A stretch of 64,000 nt of DNA. Origin: Glossina fuscipes. Taxonomy: Eukaryota > Arthropoda > Insecta > Diptera > Glossinidae. The stretch lies in assembly GCF_014805625.2 (NCBI RefSeq), contig NW_023998414.1, positions 20,228,021-20,292,020 on the forward strand. The letters run 5' to 3'. Below the pieces are notes generated by a model, which was not told the DNA's origin, did not search any database, and saw only the letters and a list, made by a program, of their open reading frames with translations. Position numbers and translations under genes: made by a program. Below, piece by piece: positions 57,601 to 60,930 of this stretch. The stretch's first letter is position 1. Every line of letters starts with the position of its first letter.

Positions 57601-60522
57601 CAAAGATTCAGTGACACAAATATTATCATCATTATCATTTTCATTGTCGTCATCGTCAACGACGACGTCTATTATCTCGTTGTCGTTGTCGTTGTCGTCA
57701 TCATTATCACTGGGATCTATATTCAAAACTAGATCGCCGTTAGCTTTTATATTATCGATACCGTTAATTGAACTGATATCTATGCTTGTATCCTTAGATT
57801 CGTTTAAGGCTCTGCGCAAATATCCTGCCATATCTAAATTTTAATTTCTTACAGCATTGACAACTGTACGCCACAAGCGCTCGTCTTAAACTGAACTTAA
57901 AGCGCGTTTTCTTTGATTTCTTTTAAAAGAGCAAAGAAAATTAATAAAGACGAAAATAAAAATCGATAGTAAGACAAGTACGGCACGGTATGGTCATATT
58001 TTCGAAGACACTTAGCTATCTAGCTTAGTGTAAAGAATTAGTGTAAGAATGCAAACTCAAGTCCAACCAATAAGATTACGATTGATTCCCATATCATAAT
58101 AAAAGAATGTGGTCTTTGCGAGAAACAAGATTATCGCCAATAAGAATTAGATGAATTTTGGGAAAATGTAAACAAGAAGAAGCTCCTGTCAACAAGTCTT
58201 TACGATGAAGAAATCAATAGAATTGATTCTGATAAGAGAAAGAAAGAAAAATCTTGAAAGAAAAAGTCGATTACGTGGATTGCGTGGATTCTCTTCAAAT
58301 GTAACAAGACCAATTTGGGAAATAAACTGCGAGTTAATAAAAATAGAAAATGATTCCAGCGAAGGTAAACTAAGAAAATATTTTATTGAGAAAAAAAAAA
58401 AAAGACTAAAATTCATATGGAAACAATTGGTCACCTCTTAAAAATGCAATGATCTCTGGATAATGGCGTAAGTTATCCACAATAGACCTTTCATCAACTA
58501 GACGCGTTCAATTTTGACTATGTCGCTCAATTCTGCGATTTATTGAAAGCAGGAACAAGTCTTTCTCGTATTGTTGCTTGAGTTTTATACCGTACACCGT
58601 ACCGTTGTGGTATAGTGTATATTAAGTTTGTGCAGACCAGATTAATGCCCAGAAGAACTTGGCCCCCACCTTTTTATTATATCGCTCGATTCAGCAAACT
58701 ATTCTGATTTAAGACTGTCTGCCCGCCTGGTGCCTGTCCATGTGTAATAGGGCACAACTTTCGCGATATTTTGATGAAATTTGATATAATGCTATGCTTC
58801 GACCCAACGACGAACGCTATTGAAAATGACGCAGATCGGTCAACTTCTTCCGCCCCTCCCCATACAAAACATTATTTTGAACAATCTTTATAAGAAAAAA
58901 TATTGCAATTTTTTGAAATTTCGCCACAAAAATCACATAGTAATAGCATGCTGGTTAGTTGTGAAAACCTTTGGATCGGAAAGAGGCAATTTTTTGAATC
59001 CCTTTCAAGCTTGGTATGGTAAAAATGCCTAATTTTTAATATTTATATTAATAAATTGAGGCAAAAATTTTATCTTAACGAATTTGGACCACATAAGCCT
59101 ATGTTTGAGATCCTAACACGTATAAGATTTTTAATGCAAAATAACGTTTTATATGTCAAAAATCTATTTTTTTAGTCAATTTAGATCACACAAATCTATT
59201 TTTTAGATCACACCATATATAGGGGCTCTCAGCAGGGGAAGCATACCCTGCTATGGCGTCAAAGTTATTAATGATGGGAGAGTAACTGGAAATCGATAAA
59301 AACTTTAAGTCGGCCTTGCAGCTGGCCTTGCAGCATTCTTACATTCTTACAAAAATAATATCTGATATTATTGTAAGCACACTATAAAGAAGAGGAACTA
59401 ATATATAGTATTAGTTGCAAGTGCTCATCCTAGTTCTAGGCCTAAAGTTTATTCTTTCAATCTAAATAAACTACTAAGTGGTTTGCATCTCTTGTTCATT
59501 TCCTGACTCGCAGAAGAGGAAGAAGGAGAAGAAGAATTTGTTGGAAAAAAGCAAAACCCAACCGAACTAACATGTAGTTATGTGTTTCAGAAATAATTGT
59601 TCTCGAGCCGAGGACAAAGAGCAAATAAAGCACACGGAAAAGGGCACAAGATGAATAATTGGAAGAAACAAGAAGAGTGACGAGTGATGTCAAACGTATT
59701 TAGATTAAGTAAAGCAAGCAGGCAGAGAAAGTGAAAGATACTCTCCTTCTGTGTATGTCAAGTGCTGTCCCCAAAGGACATTAAAGATTTGAGATCGTGT
59801 ACATGAAACTACACGGCGCTGAGGCGATATGCATCCGTACTGCCGCAAAGGCAAGCAAGCGATAGGCTTCAGCTTTAGATTGCAGGTCGACATAGTTAAT
59901 GCGGTTAATCCGATAATAATTATCCGCGAGAAAGAAAGAAAAATTTCATTGCGATTGGGAAAGGGACTGAATTCGACCTGAGGTGAAGCCCGAAGAAGAA
60001 TCCATTAAGAGTTATGCTTGCCATAGATGATATGTTGAATAAGAAAACGAAAAATGTTTTCGTATTGTTTATGAACGAACTAAAGATTCTTTTTCAAATA
60101 AGAAAAGCGATGAAAATTAATTCAAGCATTCCGCTCATAACTGGAGACTGGCGGATGGATAGATGGCTTTTAACCGCGAGTTCAGATTTATATGAATATG
60201 TAATTGTTTCCTAAATGTTGGAAATTCATTTTCTTTTCTTGCGCACTCATTCCCTACAAATAACCGAAAACGTGAGACCAGAAGATAAAACAAAAAAGCA
60301 AAATACTTAACCACTATATGAAAAACTGTGATCTAGACATGAATTTGGCATCAGGCCAAATACTAATAAAACAGCAGCAGCCGCAGCCGCAGCCGCAGCA
60401 GCAGCAATAATAACAACGACATAACATAATGCATATAAGAATAAATAAATAAGAAGAGGGGCGTGGGGCGAGGTTGAAAAAAAATTAGGAAAACTGTTAT
60501 TACCTTGTTTCTTGACTGGCAT
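3800..60522 (-). CDS. dlg1: discs large MAGUK scaffold, whole gene (exons listed separately)
   Basis: Spliced gene for the Dlg/SAP97 membrane-associated guanylate kinase homologue, a non-enzymatic scaffold of septate junctions, epithelial polarity and synapses (family knowledge). Joining the exons below gives unbroken frames: about 881 residues from the 40,142 start with the 45-nt cassette (866 without), about 992 from 60,522, about 1,243 from 57,831 and about 944 from 47,841. In the 40,142 form, PDZ1 is near residues 50-137, PDZ2 168-258, PDZ3 388-470, SH3 506-575 and GUK 692-870. The GUK domain has GPLKDR where true kinases have a P-loop, as in other MAGUKs. The PDZ2-PDZ3 linker is shorter than I recall for Drosophila. 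Isoform use is inferred from splice phase, not from transcripts. Confidence 0.97.
4042..4360 (+). repeat. Dispersed ~300-bp repeat family, copy 2 (dlg1 intron)
   Basis: Begins TCCTATAGTTATTCATATAA and includes CGACTTTTCAAAATAAGG, AACACAAGAAAACAAAGCGG with ACAGATGGACAG, the AAATCGATTGATAGAATAAA block and the CATACATTCGCACATAC end. Lies in the 1.7-kb intron between the last two coding exons. Confidence 0.8.
5582..5673 (-). CDS. dlg1: dlg1 GUK domain exon 3
   Basis: 92 nt from catag to gtaag. Reads [20 protein letters not shown] then [11 protein letters not shown], the lid/helical segment of the GUK domain. Phase 2 in, phase 1 out. Confidence 0.96.
5748..6030 (-). CDS. dlg1: dlg1 GUK domain exon 2
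   Basis: 283 nt from tttttcag to gtaagtg. Reads [20 protein letters not shown], the GMP-binding-like TTRPKR and [11 protein letters not shown] motifs, then [40 protein letters not shown] and [13 protein letters not shown]. Ends SVDSIM across the junction (phase 2). Confidence 0.97.
6031..7511. other. dlg1 GUK intron with unassigned complex segment
   Basis: No exon recognised. The middle part (about 6,420-7,200) is less AT-rich and more complex than its flanks, which suggests an old insertion. Short translated stretches are faintly reminiscent of Tc1-type transposases, but too weakly to call. Confidence 0.3.
7512..7661 (-). CDS. dlg1: dlg1 GUK domain exon 1
   Basis: 150 nt, phase 1 in and out. 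Reads [20 protein letters not shown], then [20 protein letters not shown] and PDKFGSCVP. The P-loop is the degenerate MAGUK type (GPLKDR), so no kinase activity is expected; the domain binds phosphorylated partners such as Pins/LGN and GUK-holder (family knowledge). Confidence 0.97.
7896..7954. repeat. Perfect 16-bp inverted repeat, foldback
   Basis: TTTTCGATATCATATA at 7,896-7,911 is matched exactly by its reverse complement at 7,939-7,954. The loop is mostly TA repeat, so the pairing can extend. It could be a hairpin RNA or a cruciform by-product of TA expansion. Confidence 0.6.
8324..8384. repeat. TA microsatellite
   Basis: Nearly uninterrupted alternating T and A in the dlg1 intron. Confidence 0.9.
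9584..9870 (+). repeat. Dispersed ~300-bp repeat family, copy 3
   Basis: Opens ATACCCCATACCATCTTGCA, then TTAGTCATATAACGATG, GCTCGAAAAAGTAATCCAAT, an ACAGATTGAATA block and a GCAGATAGACAGACGGACAC tract, and closes TACATCTGCACAAACTTAAT. Same block order as the other copies. Confidence 0.8.
12209..12465 (+). repeat. Dispersed repeat family, copy 4 (left arm of inverted pair)
   Basis: Opens ATACCCTATACCACGCTATA; includes GCGTTTCAAAATGAGGCGTT, GATCCGAACCATTTTCAACA, AAATTTCATCAAAATATTGC and GGATAGATGGACAGACAAGC. It is followed at once by a copy in the opposite orientation. Confidence 0.85.
12466..13365 (-). repeat. Dispersed repeat family, long copy 5 (right arm plus extension)
   Basis: Reverse orientation: GTACACTACACCACTTATAC at the edge, then CTGTCCGTCTGAT, AATTTTTGCGAAATTTTGAT, GATCCAGTTTTTCGACCACT and CATATAACGCCTCATTTTGA. 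From about 12,800 to 13,365 it continues into an extension with GCGAATTCGGACCATGCAGG and CATATATAGGGGCTGTCA, which is also found next to the copy at 58.6 kb. Confidence 0.75.
14150..14275. repeat. TATG/TAGG tetranucleotide repeat
   Basis: Long run of GTAT units passing into GTAG and mixed GTAT/GTAA units. Ordinary intronic microsatellite. Confidence 0.9.
15100..15275. repeat. AGT trinucleotide array 1
   Basis: Interrupted AGT/AAT units. Open frames through it encode only Ser, Val or Asn runs and are not genes. Confidence 0.9.
15455..15590. repeat. AGT trinucleotide array 2
   Basis: Mostly AGT with a GGT interruption, about 180 bp after array 1. Spurious poly-Thr and poly-Tyr frames cross it. 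Confidence 0.9.
15751..15850. other. Assembly gap (100 N)
   Basis: Exactly 100 N, the usual placeholder for a gap of unknown size, with poly-T on both sides. Distances across it are unreliable, and sequence may be missing from this intron. Confidence 0.99.
18917..18976. repeat. GA microsatellite
   Basis: Long AG run inside the dlg1 intron, near the 45-nt cassette exon (about 300 bp away). GA tracts can bind GAGA factor in flies, but nothing here shows that. Confidence 0.9.
19269..19313 (-). CDS. dlg1: dlg1 45-nt cassette exon ([14 protein letters not shown])
   Basis: Bounded by tttctag and gtatgt, phase 1 at both ends. Read in that phase it encodes [14 protein letters not shown]. Included, it links EPQP to [12 protein letters not shown] of the GUK exon; skipped, EPQ joins [12 protein letters not shown] directly. 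I recall a matching optional exon in Drosophila Dlg. It sits alone about 11.6 kb upstream of the GUK exon. Confidence 0.85.
20420..20494 (-). CDS. dlg1: dlg1 linker exon after HOOK
   Basis: 75-nt exon, phase 1 to phase 1, reading [20 protein letters not shown] then SNEPQ. It matches the variable Ser/Asn linker of Drosophila Dlg. Being a multiple of three, it could be skipped without a frameshift. Confidence 0.92.
21124..21226 (-). CDS. dlg1: dlg1 HOOK-region exon
   Basis: 103-nt exon reading [20 protein letters not shown] then [14 protein letters not shown]. Phase 0 in, phase 1 out (gtaagta). The basic stretch matches the conserved 4.1/calmodulin-binding HOOK area between SH3 and GUK. Confidence 0.95.
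21301..21360. repeat. CA microsatellite
   Basis: Nearly pure AC run just upstream of the HOOK exon in transcription order (about 75 bp from its acceptor). Confidence 0.9.
21725..22030 (+). pseudogene. Mariner-like transposase relic A, internally deleted
   Basis: One frame reads [15 protein letters not shown], the block near the middle of mariner transposases. After a deletion and frame change it reads [17 protein letters not shown], the block holding the third catalytic Asp, followed by a stop and then degenerate C-terminal sequence. The second catalytic block (HQDNARPH) is missing. A dead copy inside a dlg1 intron, on the strand opposite to dlg1. Confidence 0.8.
23259..23675 (-). CDS. dlg1: dlg1 exon: end of PDZ3 and SH3 domain
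   Basis: 417 nt, 139 codons, phase 0. Starts [20 protein letters not shown] and finishes PDZ3. A coiled spacer follows ([10 protein letters not shown]), then the SH3 core [20 protein letters not shown] with [14 protein letters not shown] and [10 protein letters not shown]. The basic HOOK begins at [15 protein letters not shown]. The MAGUK SH3 pairs with the GUK domain within the molecule (family knowledge). Confidence 0.97.
23735..23948 (-). CDS. dlg1: dlg1 PDZ3 exon
   Basis: 214 nt, phase 2 in and phase 0 out (gtaagg). Reads [20 protein letters not shown], then [20 protein letters not shown] to QALK, with the GLGF loop. PDZ3 binds neuroligin/Fas-type tails in the family. Highly conserved; no breaks. 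Confidence 0.97.
24109..24197 (-). CDS. Candidate alternative first exon just upstream of dlg1 PDZ3
   Basis: ATG at 24,197 (in-frame stop upstream) opens a small frame, [20 protein letters not shown] followed by [10 protein letters not shown] and a stop if unspliced. A possible donor gtagcc at 24,108 would end it in phase 2, exactly the phase needed by the PDZ3 exon at 23,948, giving [14 protein letters not shown]. That would make a short PDZ3-SH3-GUK isoform. The donor is weak and I saw no clear promoter, so it could also be a chance ORF or an upstream peptide. Confidence 0.4.
25550..25712 (+). repeat. Dispersed repeat family, copy 6 (5' truncated)
   Basis: Keeps the 3' half: GATTCTAAATCGATCGGTAT, CTCAAGTGCTCCTGTGCATT, GCATAAACTTAATACATCCC and CATACCACGAGGGTA. 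Followed by reverse copies. Confidence 0.75.
25750..26315 (-). repeat. Dispersed repeat family, copies 7 and 8 in tandem
   Basis: Two reverse units. The first runs from ACTGTACACTAAACCACTTG through TTAAGTTTGTGCGGATC, TTGTCTGTCCATCTTCC and GGATCGGATCATTTTT to about 26,075. The second (about 26,110-26,315) has TTGTCTGTTCGTCTGTCCAA and ATTTTGAAAAGTGATTATAT and ends CGAAGTGGTGTAGGA. Confidence 0.75.
26382..26469 (-). CDS. dlg1: dlg1 linker exon before PDZ3
   Basis: 88-nt exon reading [20 protein letters not shown] then [10 protein letters not shown], closely matching the conserved stretch before PDZ3 in fly Dlg. It enters in phase 1 and leaves in phase 2 at gtgagt. The Arg codon is completed by the next exon. 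Confidence 0.95.
27486..27867 (-). CDS. dlg1: dlg1 exon: end of PDZ2 and low-complexity linker
   Basis: 382 nt from acceptor ttttttag to donor gtaagc. It starts [20 protein letters not shown] and closes PDZ2 at DRVTLIVGK. The rest is a Ser/Thr/Asn linker with a P/Q/H run ([18 protein letters not shown]) and ends RSQSPLP in phase 1. The linker is disordered and variable between flies, so its length here is a lineage feature. Confidence 0.95.
27971..28537 (-). CDS. dlg1: dlg1 exon encoding PDZ1 and most of PDZ2
   Basis: 567 nt, 189 codons, phase 0. PDZ1 begins [15 protein letters not shown] with carboxylate-binding loop GLGF. A Gly/Ser linker follows, then PDZ2 ([19 protein letters not shown]) with its own GLGF. 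These domains bind C-terminal peptides of channels and adhesion proteins such as Shaker and FasII (family knowledge). The exon ends at KANG, just before the last strand and helix of PDZ2, supplied by the next exon. Confidence 0.97.
29020..29043 (-). CDS. dlg1: dlg1 candidate 24-nt microexon (VHRASSHK)
   Basis: Bounded by acgttacag and gtaagcgg, this 24-nt segment is phase 0 at both ends and encodes VHRASSHK. It lies 482 bp upstream of the PDZ1 exon. Inserting it keeps every upstream first exon in frame with VNGDENW. The Arg-x-Ser-Ser makes a possible basophilic kinase site just before PDZ1 (inference). No domain; short length means chance cannot be excluded, but both splice sites are good. 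Confidence 0.6.
29860..30420 (+). repeat. Degenerate repeat block (ACCG..TTATACCCATC type)
   Basis: GGTCGTTACCGAATCTTTTA and TACCCATCATCGTTCTCCTG match the block at 900-960. The segment ends in ACACGGACGGATAGACGGAT and TTAAATCGATTCAGAATTTA, shared with the main repeat family. Probably a mosaic of old insertions. Confidence 0.45.
30470..30700 (+). pseudogene. Mariner-like transposase relic B, N-terminal helix-turn-helix part
   Basis: Reads [20 protein letters not shown] then [14 protein letters not shown]. After a frame break it continues [20 protein letters not shown]. This is the order of the N-terminal DNA-binding region of mariner transposases (KFED..L..LLDE..SQTQ..VSRRLHAMGKIQKEGKW). The catalytic part is not seen downstream. 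Dead and truncated. Confidence 0.8.
30700..34678. other. dlg1 intron, no feature recognised
   Basis: Intron between the microexon and the 40,142 first exon. Moderately complex AT-rich sequence with only short unrelated open frames; I see no exon, RNA gene or clear repeat in it. Confidence 0.4.
34679..34990 (+). repeat. Dispersed repeat family, copy 9
   Basis: Begins GCAGTTATTCATATAACGAC and TTTTCAAAATAAAG; has GCAATCCGAACCACTTTCAA, CATTTCATCAAAATATTTCA and GACAGACGGACAGACAAACT; ends CCCTTATACCACAACTGGCG. Confidence 0.85.
36816..37400 (+). pseudogene. Mariner-like transposase relic C, C-terminal 194 aa open
   Basis: Open frame from [20 protein letters not shown] to a natural stop after GQSEAC. 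It keeps all three acidic catalytic blocks: [20 protein letters not shown] and [15 protein letters not shown], with 34 residues between the second and third Asp (DD34D). The LQNFFN and [14 protein letters not shown] blocks look most like the mellifera-type mariners (judged by eye). The N-terminal DNA-binding half (about 150 residues) is absent upstream, so it is 5' truncated. Just after the stop, TAATGGATTTCTTTTTCCCC resembles a mariner right end. The best preserved transposon here, but not functional as it stands. Confidence 0.9.
37640..37860 (-). repeat. Degenerate repeat block near mariner relic C
   Basis: GTGGGCGGTGTGTATGTGAG and GTCGCGGGTGATGGGTATAA resemble, in reverse, the TTATACCCATC block at 29.9 kb. 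Weak match. Confidence 0.3.
38258..38640. repeat. Dispersed repeat family, partial inverted pair (copies 10 and 11)
   Basis: A plus-strand fragment with AAAAGTGGTTCAATCCGAAA (38,320-38,345) is followed by a minus-strand fragment from CGATCAGTCCAGAATCACTT through CTTGTCTGTCCATCTGTCCG to GAACACTAATGAAAATGGCC. Confidence 0.6.
38870..39050 (+). pseudogene. Mariner-like transposase relic D, different lineage
   Basis: Reads [20 protein letters not shown] then [20 protein letters not shown] and [11 protein letters not shown]. This is the pattern of mariner-like transposases with [28 protein letters not shown]....L.AIP...Y.KCF. Only this block remains. The PRLK type separates it from relics A and C. 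Confidence 0.65.
40020..40142 (-). CDS. dlg1: dlg1 first coding exon, A-type isoform
   Basis: ATG at 40,142 gives MTTRKKKRQ, a Gly/Ser run, then [13 protein letters not shown], the known start of the classical DlgA protein. It ends in phase 0 at gtaattg and joins the PDZ exon at 28,537 (NLDS-VNGDENW). A fly initiator-like TCAGTC sits at 40,161-40,166 (minus), giving a possible but very short 22-nt leader. A TA/CA microsatellite follows at 40,236-40,360. The Gly run is longer than I recall for Drosophila. Confidence 0.93.
40236..40360. repeat. TA/CA microsatellite with palindromes, next to the A-type first exon
   Basis: TA run containing two copies of an ACACATATGTATATACATAT unit, each self-complementary. 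It starts 94 bp upstream of the ATG at 40,142 in transcription order. Confidence 0.9.
42647..42684. repeat. TAA trinucleotide repeat
   Basis: Uninterrupted AAT run, about 170 bp past the linker exon donor at 42,854. Intronic. Confidence 0.9.
42854..43033 (-). CDS. dlg1: dlg1 linker exon between L27 and PDZ1
   Basis: 180-nt exon in phase 0 at both ends (tgtttag acceptor, gtaagt donor). It reads [20 protein letters not shown], then IAG, a six-Thr run and [20 protein letters not shown] to DVNI. It follows IAD of the L27 exon and precedes VNGDENW of PDZ1. Low-complexity polar linker with no domain. Frame and splice sites support it; its inclusion in each isoform is inferred. Confidence 0.82.
44328..44590 (+). 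repeat. Dispersed repeat family, copy 12
   Basis: CACCCTATACCATTCCAAAA, GGCGTTATATGG, GATCGGAACCATTTTTAATG, GGGCAAAACACGTGAGTGTA and GATGGACAGACAGACAGACA in the family order. Confidence 0.85.
46675..46735. repeat. AGT trinucleotide array 3
   Basis: AGT run with AGC interruptions, like the arrays near 15 kb. Confidence 0.9.
47530..47841 (-). CDS. dlg1: dlg1 alternative first exon, Arg-rich and Cys/His-rich N-terminus (104 aa)
   Basis: ATG at 47,841 opens [20 protein letters not shown], followed by an Arg/Pro-rich basic patch ([12 protein letters not shown]), a Ser/Pro/Gln stretch and a Cys/His-rich tail ([10 protein letters not shown], then [12 protein letters not shown]). It ends at a strong donor gtaagtaac in phase 0. 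This fits the phase-0 acceptors at 43,033 or 28,537 and no other gene nearby. I do not recognise this peptide. The basic patch and Cys clusters could serve membrane binding or lipidation, which is inference. Complex, codon-like composition within otherwise AT-rich intron supports coding. Confidence 0.62.
47842..52207. other. dlg1 intron, mostly unassigned
   Basis: Between the second L27 exon and the Cys/His-rich exon. Contains a CA run (48,236-48,250), a short foldback at 49,664-49,708 (CTTTTTTTACACGA against TCGTGTAAAAAG) and a long-form dispersed repeat (50.7-51.3 kb). No exon seen. Confidence 0.4.
50690..51290 (+). repeat. Dispersed repeat family, copy 13 with extension
   Basis: The unit (about 51,060-51,290) has TGACTTTTTCAAAATAACTA, AGTATTCCGATCCAAGTCAT and AACACGTCAGTCTACCAAAT. 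The preceding 50,690-51,050 seems a diverged form of the extension seen at 12.8-13.4 and 58.9-59.2 kb, in the same relative position. Confidence 0.55.
52208..52332 (-). CDS. dlg1: dlg1 L27 domain exon, second half
   Basis: 125-nt exon completing GAT across the junction and reading [20 protein letters not shown] then [22 protein letters not shown]. It leaves in phase 0 by gtaagta, so it can join either the linker exon at 43,033 or the PDZ exon at 28,537. Confidence 0.95.
52493..52498 (-). terminator. Candidate PCID2 poly(A) signal
   Basis: AATAAA on the minus strand, about 100 nt after the PCID2 stop codon and before the next dlg1 exon (52,332). This position would end PCID2 transcripts inside the dlg1 intron. 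Such hexamers are common in AT-rich DNA. Confidence 0.45.
52600..53919 (-). CDS. PCID2: PCI domain-containing protein 2 (TREX-2/AMEX subunit), three exons
   Basis: Exons 53,919-53,697, 53,628-53,388 and 53,329-52,600 (stop TGA) join in frame across introns of 68 and 58 nt, giving 397 residues, about the usual PCID2/Thp1 length. It starts [20 protein letters not shown]. The middle exon carries the helical [12 protein letters not shown] and [18 protein letters not shown] segments. The last exon holds the PCI/winged-helix region ([38 protein letters not shown], then the [17 protein letters not shown] winged helix). PCID2 acts with a GANP/Xmas-type scaffold and ENY2 in nuclear mRNA export (family knowledge). 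The gene lies whole and intact within a dlg1 intron on the same strand, ending 267 bp before the next dlg1 exon. Its introns argue against a retrocopy. Confidence 0.93.
54312..54405 (-). repeat. Dispersed repeat family, short fragment
   Basis: AAACTGACGTGTTCCGGTGC, GGATTGAGTCAGACCATTTT and AACGCCTTATATG match the family in reverse orientation. It lies about 400 bp upstream of the PCID2 start. Confidence 0.55.
54406..56848. other. dlg1 intron upstream of PCID2, unassigned
   Basis: May include the PCID2 promoter, which I could not identify. GCTTGCTTGCTTGC near 55,155 and AGCAAGCAAGCAAGC near 55,580 are inverted short repeats 400 bp apart. No exon seen. Confidence 0.35.
56849..56980 (-). CDS. 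dlg1: dlg1 L27 domain exon, first half
   Basis: 132-nt exon reading [20 protein letters not shown] and on through [20 protein letters not shown] to QALL. It enters in phase 1 and leaves in phase 1 through gtaagtac. The L27 helix bundle drives multimerisation and binding to other L27 proteins in S97-type Dlg (family knowledge). It can be spliced to the 60,504 donor or the 57,060 donor. Confidence 0.95.
57060..57831 (-). CDS. dlg1: dlg1 alternative first exon, acidic N-terminus (257 aa) joining L27
   Basis: An open frame starts with ATG at 57,831 ([13 protein letters not shown]), with an in-frame TAA four codons upstream. It runs 257 codons plus one base to a donor gtatat at 57,059. A 79-nt intron with a long pyrimidine tract and cgcag acceptor follows, and the L27 exon at 56,980 is entered in the correct phase, giving [16 protein letters not shown]. 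The encoded region is rich in Asp, Asn and Glu (an almost pure D/N/E stretch near residues 42-70), then polar with Ser/Pro patches. I see no known domain and expect it to be disordered. I do not recognise this N-terminus. Length, phase, a short well-formed intron and a core-promoter match upstream argue that it is real. Confidence 0.72.
57861..57894 (-). promoter_or_regulatory. Candidate Inr + DPE core promoter of the acidic dlg1 isoform
   Basis: The minus strand has TCAGTT (insect initiator TCAKTY) with the +1 A at 57,892. Exactly at +28 to +32 lies AGTTG, matching the downstream promoter element RGWYV. The implied 5' leader is 61 nt to the ATG at 57,831 and contains a three-codon upstream ORF (ATG CTG TAA). 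No TATA box is needed in this promoter class. Both motifs are short, so a chance match is possible. Confidence 0.45.
57895..60503. other. dlg1 intron between the two L27 start exons
   Basis: Apart from the repeat at 58.6 kb and a CAG/CCG run at 60,370-60,407, I see nothing assignable. Short open frames here lack coding character. Confidence 0.4.
58605..59235 (-). repeat. Dispersed repeat family, long copy 14
   Basis: GTTGTGGTATAGTGTATATT at the edge, TTAAGTTTGTGCAGACC, TTGATGAAATTTGATATAAT, GACGAACGCTATTGAAAATG, then an extension with ACGAATTTGGACCACATAAG and CATATATAGGGGCTCTCAGC matching that at 13.0-13.4 kb. Confidence 0.75.
60504..60522 (-). CDS. dlg1: dlg1 first coding exon, L27 (S97) isoform start
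   Basis: Encodes MPVKKQ plus one base, then a donor gtaata. The single G joins the L27 exon at 56,980 to give [18 protein letters not shown], the known start of S97-type Dlg proteins. About 40 nt upstream, a pyrimidine-rich tract ending in AG at 60,560-60,561 makes a good splice acceptor. The coding exon therefore probably begins at 60,559 and is preceded by an untranslated exon further upstream, which I could not locate. Confidence 0.92.
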
Positions 60523-60559
60523 GTTTCCTTCCTTATTTTTTTATATGTGCGCTTTCAAT

Positions 60560-60897
60560 CTGATTAGAAAAAGAATTTAATGTTGATTGGATGTTTGTGG
60601 TTCTTGTTGTTGTTGTTGTTGTTATTATTATTAATCCACAACTGGAGAAGATTTTGTTTTATTAACTATTTTTTTTTTTTTTTTTTTGATTTCTTGTTTT
60701 TATTTTCACACACTACTCTTGTATATACTTATTTTCCGTTATCAAACTCGCAAACAAGTGCAAGTGTTCTCCTTCTTATCCAAGAACCGAACGAACAATA
60801 ATAATTGGCACGCGGGTTATTTTTGTTGCTGATATTTAAAACTTAAAGTTAAACTTTAATTAATAAAATAAAGAGGCAAACCAAAAATATTAATAAG

Positions 60898-60930
<33 letters not shown>

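Noticed and set aside
57554..57844. Plus-strand frame opposite the acidic exon (96 codons, Ser-rich)
   Set aside because: It is the complement of the Asp/Asn-coding repeats, with no splice or promoter support.
58205..58441. 78-codon Lys/Arg-rich plus-strand frame
   Set aside because: Composition follows poly-A and GA-rich sequence; no recognised motif.
60307..60503. Open continuation of MPVKKQ into a 71-residue frame with an Ala run
   Set aside because: It is read-through into the intron past a conserved donor; the Ala run is a CAG/CCG repeat on the other strand.
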